In this document: in pieces, positions 52,214 through 63,285 of the stretch
Layout of the letters: each line of letters starts with the position of its first letter
Numbering within the stretch: the stretch's first letter is position 1
Assembly: GCF_000770795.1 (NCBI RefSeq)
Contig: NZ_JRKJ01000008.1
Span: 186,001 to 250,000 of the forward strand
Reading direction: 5' to 3'
Length of the DNA: 64,000 nt
Origin: Lysobacter dokdonensis DS-58
Lineage (GTDB): Bacteria > Pseudomonadota > Gammaproteobacteria > Xanthomonadales > Xanthomonadaceae
The notes under the pieces: generated by a model
Told to the model about the DNA's origin: nothing
The model's input: only the letters and a program-made list of their open reading frames with translations
Databases searched by the model: none
Position numbers and translations under genes: made by a program

Positions 52214-53313
52214 ATTTCGACGGGCTCTGCGTGCCGGCGCTGCAAGGCCTGCGTGCGTACGATCCGGGGCACGACCTGGTCGCGTGGCGGCGTCGCGTGG
52301 GGCCCTCGCTCGTCGAGCTGGGGTCGAACGAGAATCCTTGGGGCCCGTCGCCTGCGGCGCGTGCGGCGGTGCTCGATCAACTGCACGCGATGCATCGCTA
52401 TCCCGATCCGCTGGGGGGCGACCTCAAGCGGGCGCTCGCCGCGAAGCACGGGGTTGGCCTCGAACAGTTGATCCTCGGCAATGGCTCCCACGAACTGCTG
52501 ATGCAACTCGCACAGGTGTTCGCCGGCGCGGGCGATGAAGTGGTCGCGTCGCAATTCGGGTTCGCCGTGTATGCGATCGCAACGCAGGCGGCGGGCGCGG
52601 CCTTGCGCGTGGCGCCCGCACTGCCGCGCGACCACGCGACGATGCCGCGCGGCCACGATCTCGATGCGATCGCCGATGCGGTCGGCCCGCGCACGAAGCT
52701 GGTGTTCCTCGCCAATCCGAACAACCCGACCGGGACGCACTTGGGCATCGCCGCGCTGTCGCGTTTCCTGGAACGGATTCCGCCGAACGTGCTGGTCGTC
52801 GTCGACGAGGCCTACGCCGAGTTCGTCGAGAGTGGTGAGTCGGCGCTGTCGTTGCTCGCATCGCATCCCGGACTGATCGTCACCCGCACCTTCAGCAAGG
52901 CCTATGCGCTGGCCGGGTTGCGCATCGGTTTCGCCGTCGCGCATCCGGCGTTGATCGCCGTGATGGAGCGCGTGCGCGAAAGCTTCAACGTCAACCACAT
53001 GGGCCTGGCGGCGGCCGAAGCCGCGCTTGGCGATGGCGAACATCTGCAATGGGGTTTGGCGCGCAACGCCGAAGAGCGCACGCGCCTGGCCGATGCGCTG
53101 GCGACGCGCGGTTGGTTCGTGCATCCATCGCAGACCAACTTCCTGCTCGTCGAATTCGGCGCGCGGGCGGGCGCCATCGAAGCGGGCCTGCTCGAACGCG
53201 GCGTCATCCCGCGCCCGATGGGCGGCTACGGGTTGCCCGAGTGCCTGCGCATCACCATCGGCGACCGCGACGAAAACCGTCGATTCCTCGACGCACTGGA
53301 CCACCTCGCATGA
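52210..53313 (+). CDS. hisC: Histidinol-phosphate/aromatic aminotransferase
   Basis: Encodes 367 residues from GTG 52210, overlapping the pheA stop (GTGA). It has the HisC pattern ELGSNENPWGPSP, FLANPNNPTGT, DEAYAEF and the PLP Lys in TRTFSKAYALAGLRIGF (about residue 230). Position after pheA suggests use as a phenylpyruvate/aromatic aminotransferase. Assignment as the histidine pathway enzyme alone is not certain because no other his gene is near. Confidence 0.93.
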   Translation: MNFDGLCVPALQGLRAYDPGHDLVAWRRRVGPSLVELGSNENPWGPSPAARAAVLDQLHAMHRYPDPLGGDLKRALAAKHGVGLEQLILGNGSHELLMQLAQVFAGAGDEVVASQFGFAVYAIATQAAGAALRVAPALPRDHATMPRGHDLDAIADAVGPRTKLVFLANPNNPTGTHLGIAALSRFLERIPPNVLVVVDEAYAEFVESGESALSLLASHPGLIVTRTFSKAYALAGLRIGFAVAHPALIAVMERVRESFNVNHMGLAAAEAALGDGEHLQWGLARNAEERTRLADALATRGWFVHPSQTNFLLVEFGARAGAIEAGLLERGVIPRPMGGYGLPECLRITIGDRDENRRFLDALDHLA

Positions 53314-54626
53314 CCAACGCCACCCCGCGCGAAGATTGGTTCGCCTCCGCCGGCGGCCCGTTGCGCGGCGAACTGCAGGTGCCCGGCGACAAGTCGGTGT
53401 CGCATCGCGCGATCATGCTCGCGGCGCTCGCCGACGGCACCTCGCGCATCGAAGGTTTCCTCGAAGGCGAAGACACGCGCGCGACCGCGGCGATCTTCGA
53501 ACGCATGGGCGTGCGCATCGAAGTGCCGGAGGCGAGCACGCGCGTCGTGCACGGCGTGGGGATCGATGGCTTGCAGGCGGCGTCGAGCGCGCTGGATTGC
53601 GGCAACGCCGGCACCGGCATGCGCCTGCTTGCGGGCTTGCTGTCGGGGCAGCGCTTCGACAGCGTGTTGACCGGCGACGGTTCGTTGTCGCGCCGGCCGA
53701 TGCGGCGCGTGCTGGATCCGCTTGCGCGGATGGGCGCGTCGATCGCGGCGCACGACGGGTTCCCGCCGCTGAAGATCGCCGGCGCGCAGGCGCTGCGCGG
53801 CATTTCGTATTCGTCGGAGATCGCGAGCGCGCAGGTGAAGTCCGCCGTGCTGCTCGCCGGTCTGTATGCGAAGGGCGACACCGAGGTGCGCGAGCCGCAC
53901 CCGACGCGCGATTACACCGAGCGCATGTTGCGCGCCTTCGGCTGGCCGATCGAGTTCTCGCCGGGCGTCGCGCGCCTGCGCGGCGGCCATCGCCTGCGCG
54001 CGACCGACGTGTCGGTGCCCGCGGATTTCTCGTCGGCCGCGTTCTTCCTGGTCGCCGCGTCCGTGATTCCCGGTTCCGACATCGTGTTGCGCGGCGTGGG
54101 CATGAATCCACGCCGCACCGGCCTGCTGCGCGTGCTGCGCGCGATGGGCGCGCATGTCGACATCGAAGCGATGGGCGAGCAAGGCGGCGAAGCGGTCGCG
54201 GACCTGCATGTGCGCCACGCGCCGCTGCATGGCATCGACGTGCCCGTGGATGCGGTGCCGGACATGATCGACGAGTTCCCGGCGTTGTTCGTCGCCGCGG
54301 CGTGCGCATCGGGCGCCACGCGCGTGCGCGGCGCGGCGGAACTGCGCGTCAAGGAATCCGACCGCATCGCGACGATGTCGTGCGGCCTGCGTTCGATGGG
54401 GATCGCGGTGGAAGAGACCGAAGACGGCGCGACCATCCACGGTGGCGCGCTGCATGGCGGCCACGTGGTGTCGCACGGCGATCATCGCGTGGCGATGGCC
54501 TTCGCGATCGCGGGGCAGGTGAGTTCGGGCGAAGTGCAGATCTGCGACACGGCGAATGTCGCCACCTCGTTCCCGGCATTCGACCAGCTGGCGCGCAGCG
54601 CCGGCTTCGCACTGCGCGCGGATTGA
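53310..54626 (+). CDS. aroA: 3-phosphoshikimate 1-carboxyvinyltransferase (EPSP synthase)
   Basis: Encodes 438 residues. ATG 53310 overlaps the hisC stop (ATGA). Family motifs are present: LQVPGDKSVSHRAIMLAALA near the start, DCGNAGTGMRLLAGLLSG (about 91-108), and RVKESDRIATM plus HGDHRVAMAFAIA near the end. It joins phosphoenolpyruvate to shikimate-3-phosphate and provides chorismate precursor for pheA. It is the last gene of the serC-pheA-hisC-aroA run. Confidence 0.97.
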   Translation: MTNATPREDWFASAGGPLRGELQVPGDKSVSHRAIMLAALADGTSRIEGFLEGEDTRATAAIFERMGVRIEVPEASTRVVHGVGIDGLQAASSALDCGNAGTGMRLLAGLLSGQRFDSVLTGDGSLSRRPMRRVLDPLARMGASIAAHDGFPPLKIAGAQALRGISYSSEIASAQVKSAVLLAGLYAKGDTEVREPHPTRDYTERMLRAFGWPIEFSPGVARLRGGHRLRATDVSVPADFSSAAFFLVAASVIPGSDIVLRGVGMNPRRTGLLRVLRAMGAHVDIEAMGEQGGEAVADLHVRHAPLHGIDVPVDAVPDMIDEFPALFVAAACASGATRVRGAAELRVKESDRIATMSCGLRSMGIAVEETEDGATIHGGALHGGHVVSHGDHRVAMAFAIAGQVSSGEVQICDTANVATSFPAFDQLARSAGFALRAD

Positions 54627-54629
54627 GCG

Positions 54630-56634
<2,005 letters not shown>

Positions 56635-56637
56635 CGC

Positions 56638-57219
56638 TTACGCGGCTTCCAGCACGCGCTCGGCAATCGACGCGTGCGCCGACTTCAACGCATCGACGCG
56701 ATGCTGGTCGGAATACGCCACGCCTTCGGCACGCACGAACTCGATGTCGGTGACGCCGAGGAACCCGAACACCTGGCGCAGGTAGGCTTCCTGGAAATCC
56801 GCCGGGCTGCTGTCGCCGTAGACGCCGCCGCGGCCGCTGGCCACGATCATGCGCTTGCCGGTCGCCAGGCCTTCCGGGCCGTTCTCGGTGTAGCGGAACG
56901 TCTTGCCCGCCACCGCGACGCGGTCGATCCAGGCCTTCAGCGTGGACGGCACGCCGAAGTTGTACATCGGGGCGCCGATCACGATGACGTCGGTGGCCAG
57001 GAACTGGTCCATGATCGCGTCGCCCTCGGCCTTGGCGGCCGTATCCACGCCCGTCAGCACCGGCCCGGTGAGGTGGGGCAGCGGGTTGGCGTCCAGGTCG
57101 CGATAGTCGACGGTCAGGCCCGGCACGGCCGCCTGCCAACGCGCGACAATCGCCGCACTCAGCTCGCGGGTGACGGAGTTGGCGCCGAGGGCGCTGGTGT
57201 CGAGATGCAGGAGTTTCAT
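56638..57219 (-). CDS. azoR: FMN-dependent NADH-azoreductase
   Basis: Encodes 193 residues from ATG 57219, with GAGGAT upstream. The flavodoxin-like AzoR pattern is visible: LLHLDTSALGANSVTRELSA, VIGAPMYNFGVPSTLKAWID, IVASGRGGVYGDSSPADFQE and VFGFLGVTDIEFVRAEGVAY. It reduces azo compounds and quinones with NADH. It is divergent from a LysR regulator, the standard layout for LysR-controlled azoR genes. Confidence 0.95.
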   Translation of the reverse strand: MKLLHLDTSALGANSVTRELSAAIVARWQAAVPGLTVDYRDLDANPLPHLTGPVLTGVDTAAKAEGDAIMDQFLATDVIVIGAPMYNFGVPSTLKAWIDRVAVAGKTFRYTENGPEGLATGKRMIVASGRGGVYGDSSPADFQEAYLRQVFGFLGVTDIEFVRAEGVAYSDQHRVDALKSAHASIAERVLEAA

Positions 57220-57314
57220 GGCCGATCCTCAGATCCGTGCAGCGGGGTTGCTGCGTTGGGGGGAACTGTAGGCCGTTGCATTGGTGGGATAAAGATGGTC
57301 AAATGCCACGCATC

Positions 57315-57331
57315 GTTGCAATCGTGGCAAC
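57315..57331. promoter_or_regulatory. Probable LysR-type operator between azoR and its regulator
   Basis: GTTGC at 57315-57319 and GCAAC at 57327-57331 form an inverted repeat with a 7-base spacer, and T317 to A329 gives the T-N11-A pattern of LysR-type binding sites. It lies 16 bases before the regulator ATG and about 100 bases before the azoR start, so it could act on both. Confidence 0.5.
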
Positions 57332-57346
57332 AGTCCGGAGGCGGTC

Positions 57347-58351
57347 ATGCAGGACCTCAATGATCTCTATTACTTCTCCGCGGTGGTCGACAACGGCGGT
57401 TTCGCCGCCGCCGAGCGCGCGCTGGGCATTCCGAAGTCGCGCTTGAGCCGGCGCATCAGCGCGCTCGAGAACGAACTGGGTGTCCGCCTGCTGCAGCGTT
57501 CGACGCGCCGCTTCGCCGTCACCGACGTCGGCAGCGCCGTGCATCGCCACGCGCAGACCATGCTGGAAGAAGCCAAGGCCGCACGCGAGGTGGTCGACCG
57601 CCTCAGCTCCGAGCCGCGCGGCACCATCCGCCTCAGCGTGCCGGTGAGCTTCGCGCAGGAAATGATTCCGCGCCTGATGCCCGAGTTCCTCGCCAAGTAC
57701 CCGCAGGTGCGCGTTCAACTGCACGTGAGCAATCGCCGCGTGGACGTCATCAACGAAGGCTTCGACCTCGCCATGCGCGTGCGCAACAAGCTCGACGACG
57801 ACGGCAGCCTGGTGATGCGCACGTTCGGGCAGATCCAGGAATTGCTGGTGGCCAGTCCCGGCTATCTCAATCGCATGGGTCGCCCGAAGGACCCCGACGA
57901 GCTGAAGGACCACGTCACGCTCAGCATGAACGAGGACGAGGCGCGCCAGCGTTGGGACCTGCAGGACGCGGCCGGCGAAACGCGCCGCGTCGAACTCAAG
58001 CCGCGCCTGGCGGGCTTCGATTTCCCGATGTTGATGGCGCTCGCGCGGCAGGGCATCGGCATCACGATGCTGCCGGAAACCGTCTGCGCCGATGCGATCC
58101 GCAATGGCGAGCTCGAAGTCGTGTTGCCCGAATGGCGCCTGCCGCAGGGCATCGCGCACTTGGTGTTCGCATCGCGTCGCGGCTTGCTGCCAGCCGTGCG
58201 CGCCATGATCGATTTCCTCGCCGAGCGCATGCCCGTGCTGATCGAGGAGTCGCGCCTGCATTGCCGCAACTGCCCGGGCGGGGAGAAGCACCCGATCCCG
58301 CAGGTCGACCGGCGCAAGCCGGCCGGGGCGACGGCGGCTGCGCCGCGCTGA
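57347..58351 (+). CDS. LysR-family transcriptional regulator
   Basis: Encodes 334 residues from ATG 57347, preceded by GGAGG. The winged helix-turn-helix occupies residues 1-60 (LNDLYYFSAVVDNGGFAAAE, RALGIPKSRLSRRISALENE). The effector-binding domain follows (PRGTIRLSVPVSFAQEMIPR, ALARQGIGITMLPETVCADA). The C-terminus is extended by about 20 residues containing a CRNCPGGEKHP stretch. It is divergent from azoR and probably controls it. Confidence 0.93.
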   Translation: MQDLNDLYYFSAVVDNGGFAAAERALGIPKSRLSRRISALENELGVRLLQRSTRRFAVTDVGSAVHRHAQTMLEEAKAAREVVDRLSSEPRGTIRLSVPVSFAQEMIPRLMPEFLAKYPQVRVQLHVSNRRVDVINEGFDLAMRVRNKLDDDGSLVMRTFGQIQELLVASPGYLNRMGRPKDPDELKDHVTLSMNEDEARQRWDLQDAAGETRRVELKPRLAGFDFPMLMALARQGIGITMLPETVCADAIRNGELEVVLPEWRLPQGIAHLVFASRRGLLPAVRAMIDFLAERMPVLIEESRLHCRNCPGGEKHPIPQVDRRKPAGATAAAPR

Positions 58352-58360
58352 ACCTGCGCG

Positions 58361-58600
58361 TCAATGGCTGAGCTGGCGGCCGCGGTTCGGATCGTAGAAC
58401 TGGGCCGCCGTCAGCAACGCGAACGCGCGTGATTGCAGCTCATGCTCGACGCGTCGCCGCAGGGTGGGGTCGAGCAGATCGGGCTCCAGCACGCCGAGCC
58501 AGTTCACTTGCGAGCCCCGCAGCGCGTCGATGACCGGACCGCGTTGCAGCAGGTAATGCCCCTGATAGCAGCGATACACGTTGAGCAGGTTCGACGTCAT
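58361..58600 (-). CDS. Small hypothetical protein
   Basis: Encodes 79 residues from ATG 58600, with only a weak AAGG upstream. The sequence (NVYRCYQGHYLLQRGPVIDA, VLEPDLLDPTLRRRVEHELQ) is of normal composition, with no signal peptide or membrane helix. It has no recognised family. A shorter frame in another register (58440-58685) is less likely. The stretch 58601-58723 holds nothing that I can identify. Confidence 0.45.
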   Translation of the reverse strand: MTSNLLNVYRCYQGHYLLQRGPVIDALRGSQVNWLGVLEPDLLDPTLRRRVEHELQSRAFALLTAAQFYDPNRGRQLSH

Positions 58601-58723
58601 GGCAATCGGCCTTGTCGAGGTTGAGAGTGGCCGTGCATTTCGCCAATGAACATGAGCTTTGCGAATCCCCCGACACGGTGAGCAAATGCCGGTGGCCCGT
58701 TGTCCTGTTTCACGAACATGACG

Positions 58724-59500
58724 TCACGCGCGCAGCCGACGCAGCCACTGCCGAGTCTTGCCCCGCAGCGGTTGGAGCGTCTTGCCGAAGAGCGCCGACA
58801 ACGCACGGCGCCGCTGCGGGATGCGCCATGCGAAGCCATCCTGGATCGCGTACTGGCAGGGATTGCAGAACCCGCAGGGACGTCCGTCGCGCGTGGGCGA
58901 ATGACAGAACCATGTCATCGCCATGACGTCGTTCCAGCCGCTTTCACGCACGTGCGCGAGCGTTTCGAGTTTGTCGGTGTTGAACAGTGGTAACGAAAAC
59001 CCGCCGAAGATCGTGCCGATCGGAGTGCGAAGGTGCGCGTCCTCCACGCGATAAGTGTCCAGGCCATGCGCGTCGCGCGCCCGGCCGACGAATTCGTGCA
59101 TGACGCCATGCGCGCCGTGGATGGTCTTTTCCAGCGACAACTCGACACCCTGCACATCGAACTGCTTCGCGAACCGCGCGAGGAATGCGTACTGATCGCC
59201 GATGCCGCGCACACGCAGGACCTGCGCGAACGCCGCCTCGATGACGGGGTCGGGTTGCACCTCGTCCAGGCGCACGACGCGCGTCGGCAACAATCGCGCA
59301 CGCGTTGCCGGATGGTGCTCGGCGAGCCACGCACGCATGCGATCCATCGCGCGCACTTCCATCGACGCCGAAGCGCGCTGCGCGTCGTACAGGTACCAGG
59401 GCTCGACGGACCGTTCGAGTTCGAGCAACAACACGAGCAATCGGTACGTCGAATCCCACCCCCCGGTCCACAGCAACGGCACGGGCGACTCGGTGGACAT
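58724..59500 (-). CDS. QueC-like PP-loop ATPase with C-terminal zinc motif
   Basis: Encodes 258 residues from ATG 59500. The PP-loop is near the N-terminus (PLLWTGGWDSTYRLL, about residues 8-22). The C-terminus has CHSPTRDGRPCGFCNPCQ, four Cys arranged as in the QueC (7-cyano-7-deazaguanine synthase) zinc site. The middle part is not typical QueC, so the substrate may differ. No other queuosine or 7-deazaguanine genes flank it. A divergent family member acting on another acid is possible. Confidence 0.75.
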   Translation of the reverse strand: MSTESPVPLLWTGGWDSTYRLLVLLLELERSVEPWYLYDAQRASASMEVRAMDRMRAWLAEHHPATRARLLPTRVVRLDEVQPDPVIEAAFAQVLRVRGIGDQYAFLARFAKQFDVQGVELSLEKTIHGAHGVMHEFVGRARDAHGLDTYRVEDAHLRTPIGTIFGGFSLPLFNTDKLETLAHVRESGWNDVMAMTWFCHSPTRDGRPCGFCNPCQYAIQDGFAWRIPQRRRALSALFGKTLQPLRGKTRQWLRRLRA

Positions 59501-59607
59501 GGCGGCGCTCCCCTTGACGCTGCGCGTGTCCCCCGAAGAACGGACCGCGCACCGGACATGGGCCATTTGGCCGCCCGCACCGCCACCCGGTAAAGTGTCG
59601 ACCCGAT

Positions 59608-59697
59608 GGAGGGATGGCCGAGCGGTTTAAGGCACCGGTCTTGAAAACCGGCGTTGTCGAAAGACAACCGTGGGTTCGAATCCCACTCCCTCCGCCA
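59608..59697 (+). tRNA. tRNA-Ser (TGA)
   Basis: A 90-base tRNA with acceptor stem GGAGGGA/TCCCTCC, a D arm starting TGGCCGAG, anticodon stem CCGGT/ACCGG with loop CTTGAAA (anticodon TGA), a long variable arm (GTTGTCGAAAGACAAC) typical of serine tRNA, T arm GTGGG-TTCGAAT-CCCAC and an encoded CCA. Confidence 0.97.
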
Positions 59698-59715
59698 TCA
59701 CCGCTTCCGCGCGCG

Positions 59716-60903
59716 TCACACCGCATTCCCCGCCGCATTCCCCGACGCCCAGGCCCACTGGAAGTTGTAGCCGCCGAGCCAGCCCGTGACGTCGACGACT
59801 TCGCCGATGAAATACAGGCCGGGCATGCGCTTGGATTGCATGGTGCTGGAGGAGAGTTCGTCGGCGTCGACGCCGCCGAGGGTGACTTCGGCGGTGCGGT
59901 AGCCTTCGGTGCCGCTGGCGACGAGTGCGAAGTCACCGATCACCTGCGCGATCTCGCGCAGTTGCGGGCCGTTGAATTGTTTCATCGGGCGATTGGGCAG
60001 CCAGTGTTCGCACAATCGCTGCGCGAAGCGTTTCGGCAGCACGTCGCCGAGCACGGTCTTGAGTTCCGCCGCGGGGCGGTCGCGTTGCCATTGCTGCAAC
60101 GCCTCCAGTGCGTCGCGGCCGGGCAACAGATCGAGGCGCAAGTCGTCGCCGGGTTGCCAGAAGGACGAGATCTGCAGGATCGATGGACCACTGATGCCGC
60201 GGTGCGTGATCAGGAAATAGTTGCTGAAGCTCGTGCCGTTGCATCGTGCCGTCACCGGCAACGCGACACCGCTGAGGTCGGCGAACGGTTCCTGGTGCTT
60301 GCCGCTGAGCGTCAGCGGCACGAGGCCGGCGCGCGTGGGCAACACCGCGTGCCCGAACTGACGCGCGAGTTCGTAGCCGAACCCCGTCGCGCCCATGCTG
60401 GGAATCGACAATCCGCCGCTCGCCACGACCAGCGAAGGCGCGGAGAAACTCCCGCGCGTGGTGTGCAGGCGGAACCGGTCTTCGTCGCTCTCGCCGTGGC
60501 TGACGCGTTCGATGCTGCAACTGGTTTCCACGCGCACGGAGGCAGCGCTGCATTCGTCGAGCAGCATCTTGACGATCTGCTTCGACGAGTCGTCGCAGAA
60601 CAACTGGCCAAGCTCCTTCTCGTGATAGGCGATGCCGTGGCGCTCGACCATCTCGATGAAGTGGTACGGCGTGTAACGCGCCAGCGCCGACTTGCAGAAG
60701 TGCGGGTTGGCCGACAGGTAATTGGCGGGCGTGGCGTGGATGTTTGTGAAATTGCAGCGGCCGCCGCCCGACATCAGGATCTTCTTGCCGCAACGATTGG
60801 CGTGTTCGACCACCAGCACGCGCTTGCCGCGGCGTCCGGCGGTGATCGCGCACAGCAGGCCGGCAGCGCCGCCGCCGACGATGAGGGTGTCGAAATGGGA
60901 CAT
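59716..60903 (-). CDS. HI0933-type (YhiN) FAD/NAD(P)-dependent oxidoreductase
   Basis: Encodes 395 residues from ATG 60903. It has the dinucleotide-binding GGGAAGLLCAITAGRRGKRV near the start, the family marker GKKILMSGGGRCNFTN (about 39-54), and the closing GGYNFQWAWASGNAAGNAV. Length and motifs match the HI0933 flavoprotein family (YhiN), whose substrate is not settled. Its start lies only 17 bases from the divergent start of the nitronate monooxygenase gene. Confidence 0.93.
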   Translation of the reverse strand: MSHFDTLIVGGGAAGLLCAITAGRRGKRVLVVEHANRCGKKILMSGGGRCNFTNIHATPANYLSANPHFCKSALARYTPYHFIEMVERHGIAYHEKELGQLFCDDSSKQIVKMLLDECSAASVRVETSCSIERVSHGESDEDRFRLHTTRGSFSAPSLVVASGGLSIPSMGATGFGYELARQFGHAVLPTRAGLVPLTLSGKHQEPFADLSGVALPVTARCNGTSFSNYFLITHRGISGPSILQISSFWQPGDDLRLDLLPGRDALEALQQWQRDRPAAELKTVLGDVLPKRFAQRLCEHWLPNRPMKQFNGPQLREIAQVIGDFALVASGTEGYRTAEVTLGGVDADELSSSTMQSKRMPGLYFIGEVVDVTGWLGGYNFQWAWASGNAAGNAV

Positions 60904-60920
60904 TGGGCTACAGTGCCAAA

Positions 60921-61972
60921 ATGTCCTCGGCTTTGCTCGCCCGACTCGGCCTGCGCGTCCCCATCTTCCAATCCCCGATGGCGGGGGTGTCGTCGCCGGC
61001 GATGGCCGCGGCGGTGTCGGCCGCCGGTGGACTGGGAGCGTTGGGCGTCGGTGCGATGACGGCGACGCAGGCGCGCGAAGCGATCGGCGCGACGCGCGCG
61101 CTCCATTGCGGGCCGCTCAACGTCAATGTCTTCGTGCATGGCCCGCGCGCGCGGATGCCGCGAAGGAAGCGGCGTGGTGTGCGCGAATGGCGCCGGAGTT
61201 CCGGCGTTTCGATTGCAGCCCGCCAAACACGTTGCGCGAGATCTACACCTCGTTCCTTGTCGACGACGCGACGCTCGCCACGCTCGTCGACGTGCGCCCG
61301 GAAGTCGTCAGCTTTCACTTCGGTTTGCCGACGCAAGCGCAGCGCGATGCACTGCACGCCGCCGGCATCGTGCTGATCGCGACAGCGACTAGCCTGCCCG
61401 AAGCACGCATGATCGAAGCCGCGGGCCTGGATGCCATCGTCGCGCAGGGTTTCGAAGCCGGCGGGCATCGCGGCGTCTTCGATCCGGACGCGCATGACGG
61501 ATGCCTCGGCACGATGGCGCTGGTGCGCAGCCTCGTGGACGCGGTCGGGCTGCCCGTCATCGCAGCCGGCGGGATCATGGACGGCGCCGGCATCCGCGCG
61601 GCGTTGTCGCTCGGCGCATGCGCGGCGCAGCTCGGCACCGCATTCATCGATACCGACGAGTCGTTGGCGGACGCGGGCTACCGCGCGCGCCTGCACTCCG
61701 AGGCGGCGCACCACACCGTCATGACGCGCGCGATTTCGGGCCGCCCGGCGCGGTGCCTGGCGAACGACTTCACGCGCATCGGCGCCGATGTGCCCGACAC
61801 CGCCATCCCCGACTATCCGATCGCCTACGACGCGGGCAAGGCGCTGGCCAAGGCCGCGCAAGCCGCGGGCCAGGCGGGCTACGGCGCGCAATGGGCGGGG
61901 CAGGGGGCGCCGCTGGCGCGCAGGATGTCCACGGGGGCATTGATGGATGTCCTGAGCGCCCAACTGCCGTAG
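60921..61972 (+). pseudogene. Nitronate monooxygenase gene with a one-base frameshift
   Basis: The product begins at ATG 60921 as a normal NMO: LARLGLRVPIFQSPMAGVSS, AAGGLGALGVGAMT, LNVNVFVHG. The protein then continues in another frame from about 61140: PARADAAKEAAWCARMAPEF, ASLVVxF-type strands, GFEAGGHRG, VIAAGGIMDGAGI and a normal C-terminus at 61972. The break lies in the CCCGCGCGCGCGG run near 61142-61154 and is explained by one missing C or G. If real, the FMN enzyme is lost after about 75 residues; a sequencing error in this GC run is also possible. Confidence 0.8.
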
Positions 61973-62008
61973 GATGTGCGCACAGTTCCGGGACCAAGGG
62001 CCCTCGAA

Positions 62009-62410
62009 ATGGGCCACAGGATCGAGCGGAGCGGCGGACAGATGGTCCGCGTCACGTATTTTGGCGAAGTCGGTTTCGGCGAACGCACCGAAGCCATCCA
62101 GTCCGCGGCCAGCCTCATGGCGCAGGCGGGCTGCCACCAACTCCTCGTGGATTTCTCCAACGCGCGCGTGTTCGAGGAAGGGCAGACCGCGCGTGCGGAC
62201 TACCTCGCGCGCATGATCGTCGCGCCGTGGCCGGACCACACGCGCATCGCACCGTTGAACGCACCGCAGTCGGCGCTTTTTCCCGGGCAGATCGGCGGCG
62301 CCGTGCGCGGCATCGAAGTCCGCGGATTCTTCGTGGAGCGTGAAGCCATCGATTGGCTGGTCGGCATCGCGCCGACGCGCGATCAGTCTGCGCCGTCCGC
62401 CTTGGGCTGA
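62009..62410 (+). CDS. STAS/SpoIIAA-like small protein
   Basis: Encodes 133 residues from ATG 62009, with AAGGG 8 bases upstream; a GTG at 61976 would add 11 residues. The layout (VRVTYFGEVGFGERTEAIQS, CHQLLVDFSNARVFEEGQTA, GIEVRGFFVEREAIDWLVG) is that of SpoIIAA-like/STAS proteins of unknown function. Its 3' end overlaps the convergent small gene by 28 bases. Confidence 0.72.
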   Translation: MGHRIERSGGQMVRVTYFGEVGFGERTEAIQSAASLMAQAGCHQLLVDFSNARVFEEGQTARADYLARMIVAPWPDHTRIAPLNAPQSALFPGQIGGAVRGIEVRGFFVEREAIDWLVGIAPTRDQSAPSALG

Positions 62411-62640
62411 ACGCGCGGCGGAAGCGTCAGTCCATCCATCGGGTGCTGGAACCGCCGTACTGCCTGGTGATACGCGGCGAGGCTCGCACGCAACCGCGGG
62501 CCCCATGCGCCCATGCTGTCGCGCAAGCTGCGGTTTTCCGCGATCGCCGTTTCGAGGCGCTGCGTGGTGGAGTGCGCGTCGTGCGCGTACTCCCGCTGGT
62601 TCGGGAGTTTCATGTGATCGGCCTGCCGTTCGAGCTGCAC
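62383..62640 (-). CDS. Small hypothetical protein
   Basis: Encodes 85 residues from GTG 62640; ATG 62613 would give 76. Neither start has a good ribosome-binding site. The sequence is helical with a charged centre (STTQRLETAIAENRSLRDSM, then AWGPRLRASLAAYHQAVRRF) and a Pro-rich end. It overlaps the STAS-like gene tail-to-tail. No family is recognised and the coding status is moderate. Confidence 0.45.
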   Translation of the reverse strand: MQLERQADHMKLPNQREYAHDAHSTTQRLETAIAENRSLRDSMGAWGPRLRASLAAYHQAVRRFQHPMDGLTLPPRVQPKADGAD

Positions 62641-62727
62641 GGAGGCCCAAGGTCAGCGGAAACCATTCACTTACCGCTGTGCACCTTGGTTATACGCCCC
62701 CGGCGCGGGGCGATGTGACGGCCCCCG

Positions 62728-63126
62728 TCACGTGTCGCGGCGCGGGCCCTTTCGGCGACTGCGGCTCTTTTCGGCGAGCGCTTCGTAGTGCTTGCGCAAC
62801 GTATCGAGCTCGTCTTCTTCCAGTTCTTCGAGATCGAGCAACGCGTTGCTCGCCGAACGATGCGAGCGCAACAACTCGTCGAGCTTGATCTGCATCGCCT
62901 CGGTGTCGCGGTTCTGCGTGTTCTGGATCAGGAACACCATCAGGAACGTCACGATGGTCGTGCTGGTGTTGATCACCAGTTGCCAGGTGTCGTTGAACTG
63001 GAACAGCGGGCCGGTGAGCGCCCACGCGACGATGACGCCCAGTGCGATGACGAAGCATGCAGGCGTGCCGGTGAAATGGGCGGCCTTCTTCGCGAAACGG
63101 GTGAACAGCTTGCTCCTGGCGGACAT
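62728..63126 (-). CDS. Low-affinity iron permease-like protein
   Basis: Encodes 132 residues from ATG 63126, with a strong AAAGGAGG. It matches the low-affinity Fe(2+) permease family: KKAAHFTGTPACFVIALGVI (about 12-31), TGPLFQFNDTWQLVINTSTT, IVTFLMVFLIQNTQNRDTEA and MQIKLDELL. Two membrane helices are predicted, then a charged C-terminal tail. Bacterial members are mostly uncharacterised and transport is not proven. Confidence 0.9.
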   Translation of the reverse strand: MSARSKLFTRFAKKAAHFTGTPACFVIALGVIVAWALTGPLFQFNDTWQLVINTSTTIVTFLMVFLIQNTQNRDTEAMQIKLDELLRSHRSASNALLDLEELEEDELDTLRKHYEALAEKSRSRRKGPRRDT

Positions 63127-63285
63127 GACCGCGCCTCCTTTGCTGGATGGCGGCGAGCCTGTGCCACGGCCGGTGAACAAGGGGTGCGTACGGATGAGCC
63201 CGGCGTTGGCCCAACGGTCAATTGCGGCCGCGCGGGCGCGGCGCGAGCCTTTGCGGACCGCCATTCGTCCGTGGAGGGACCCCTC

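Noticed and set aside
62715-62731. Hairpin GTGACGG-CCC-CCGTCAC as a terminator
   Set aside because: The stem overlaps the stop codon of the iron permease-like gene and has no T-run on either side.
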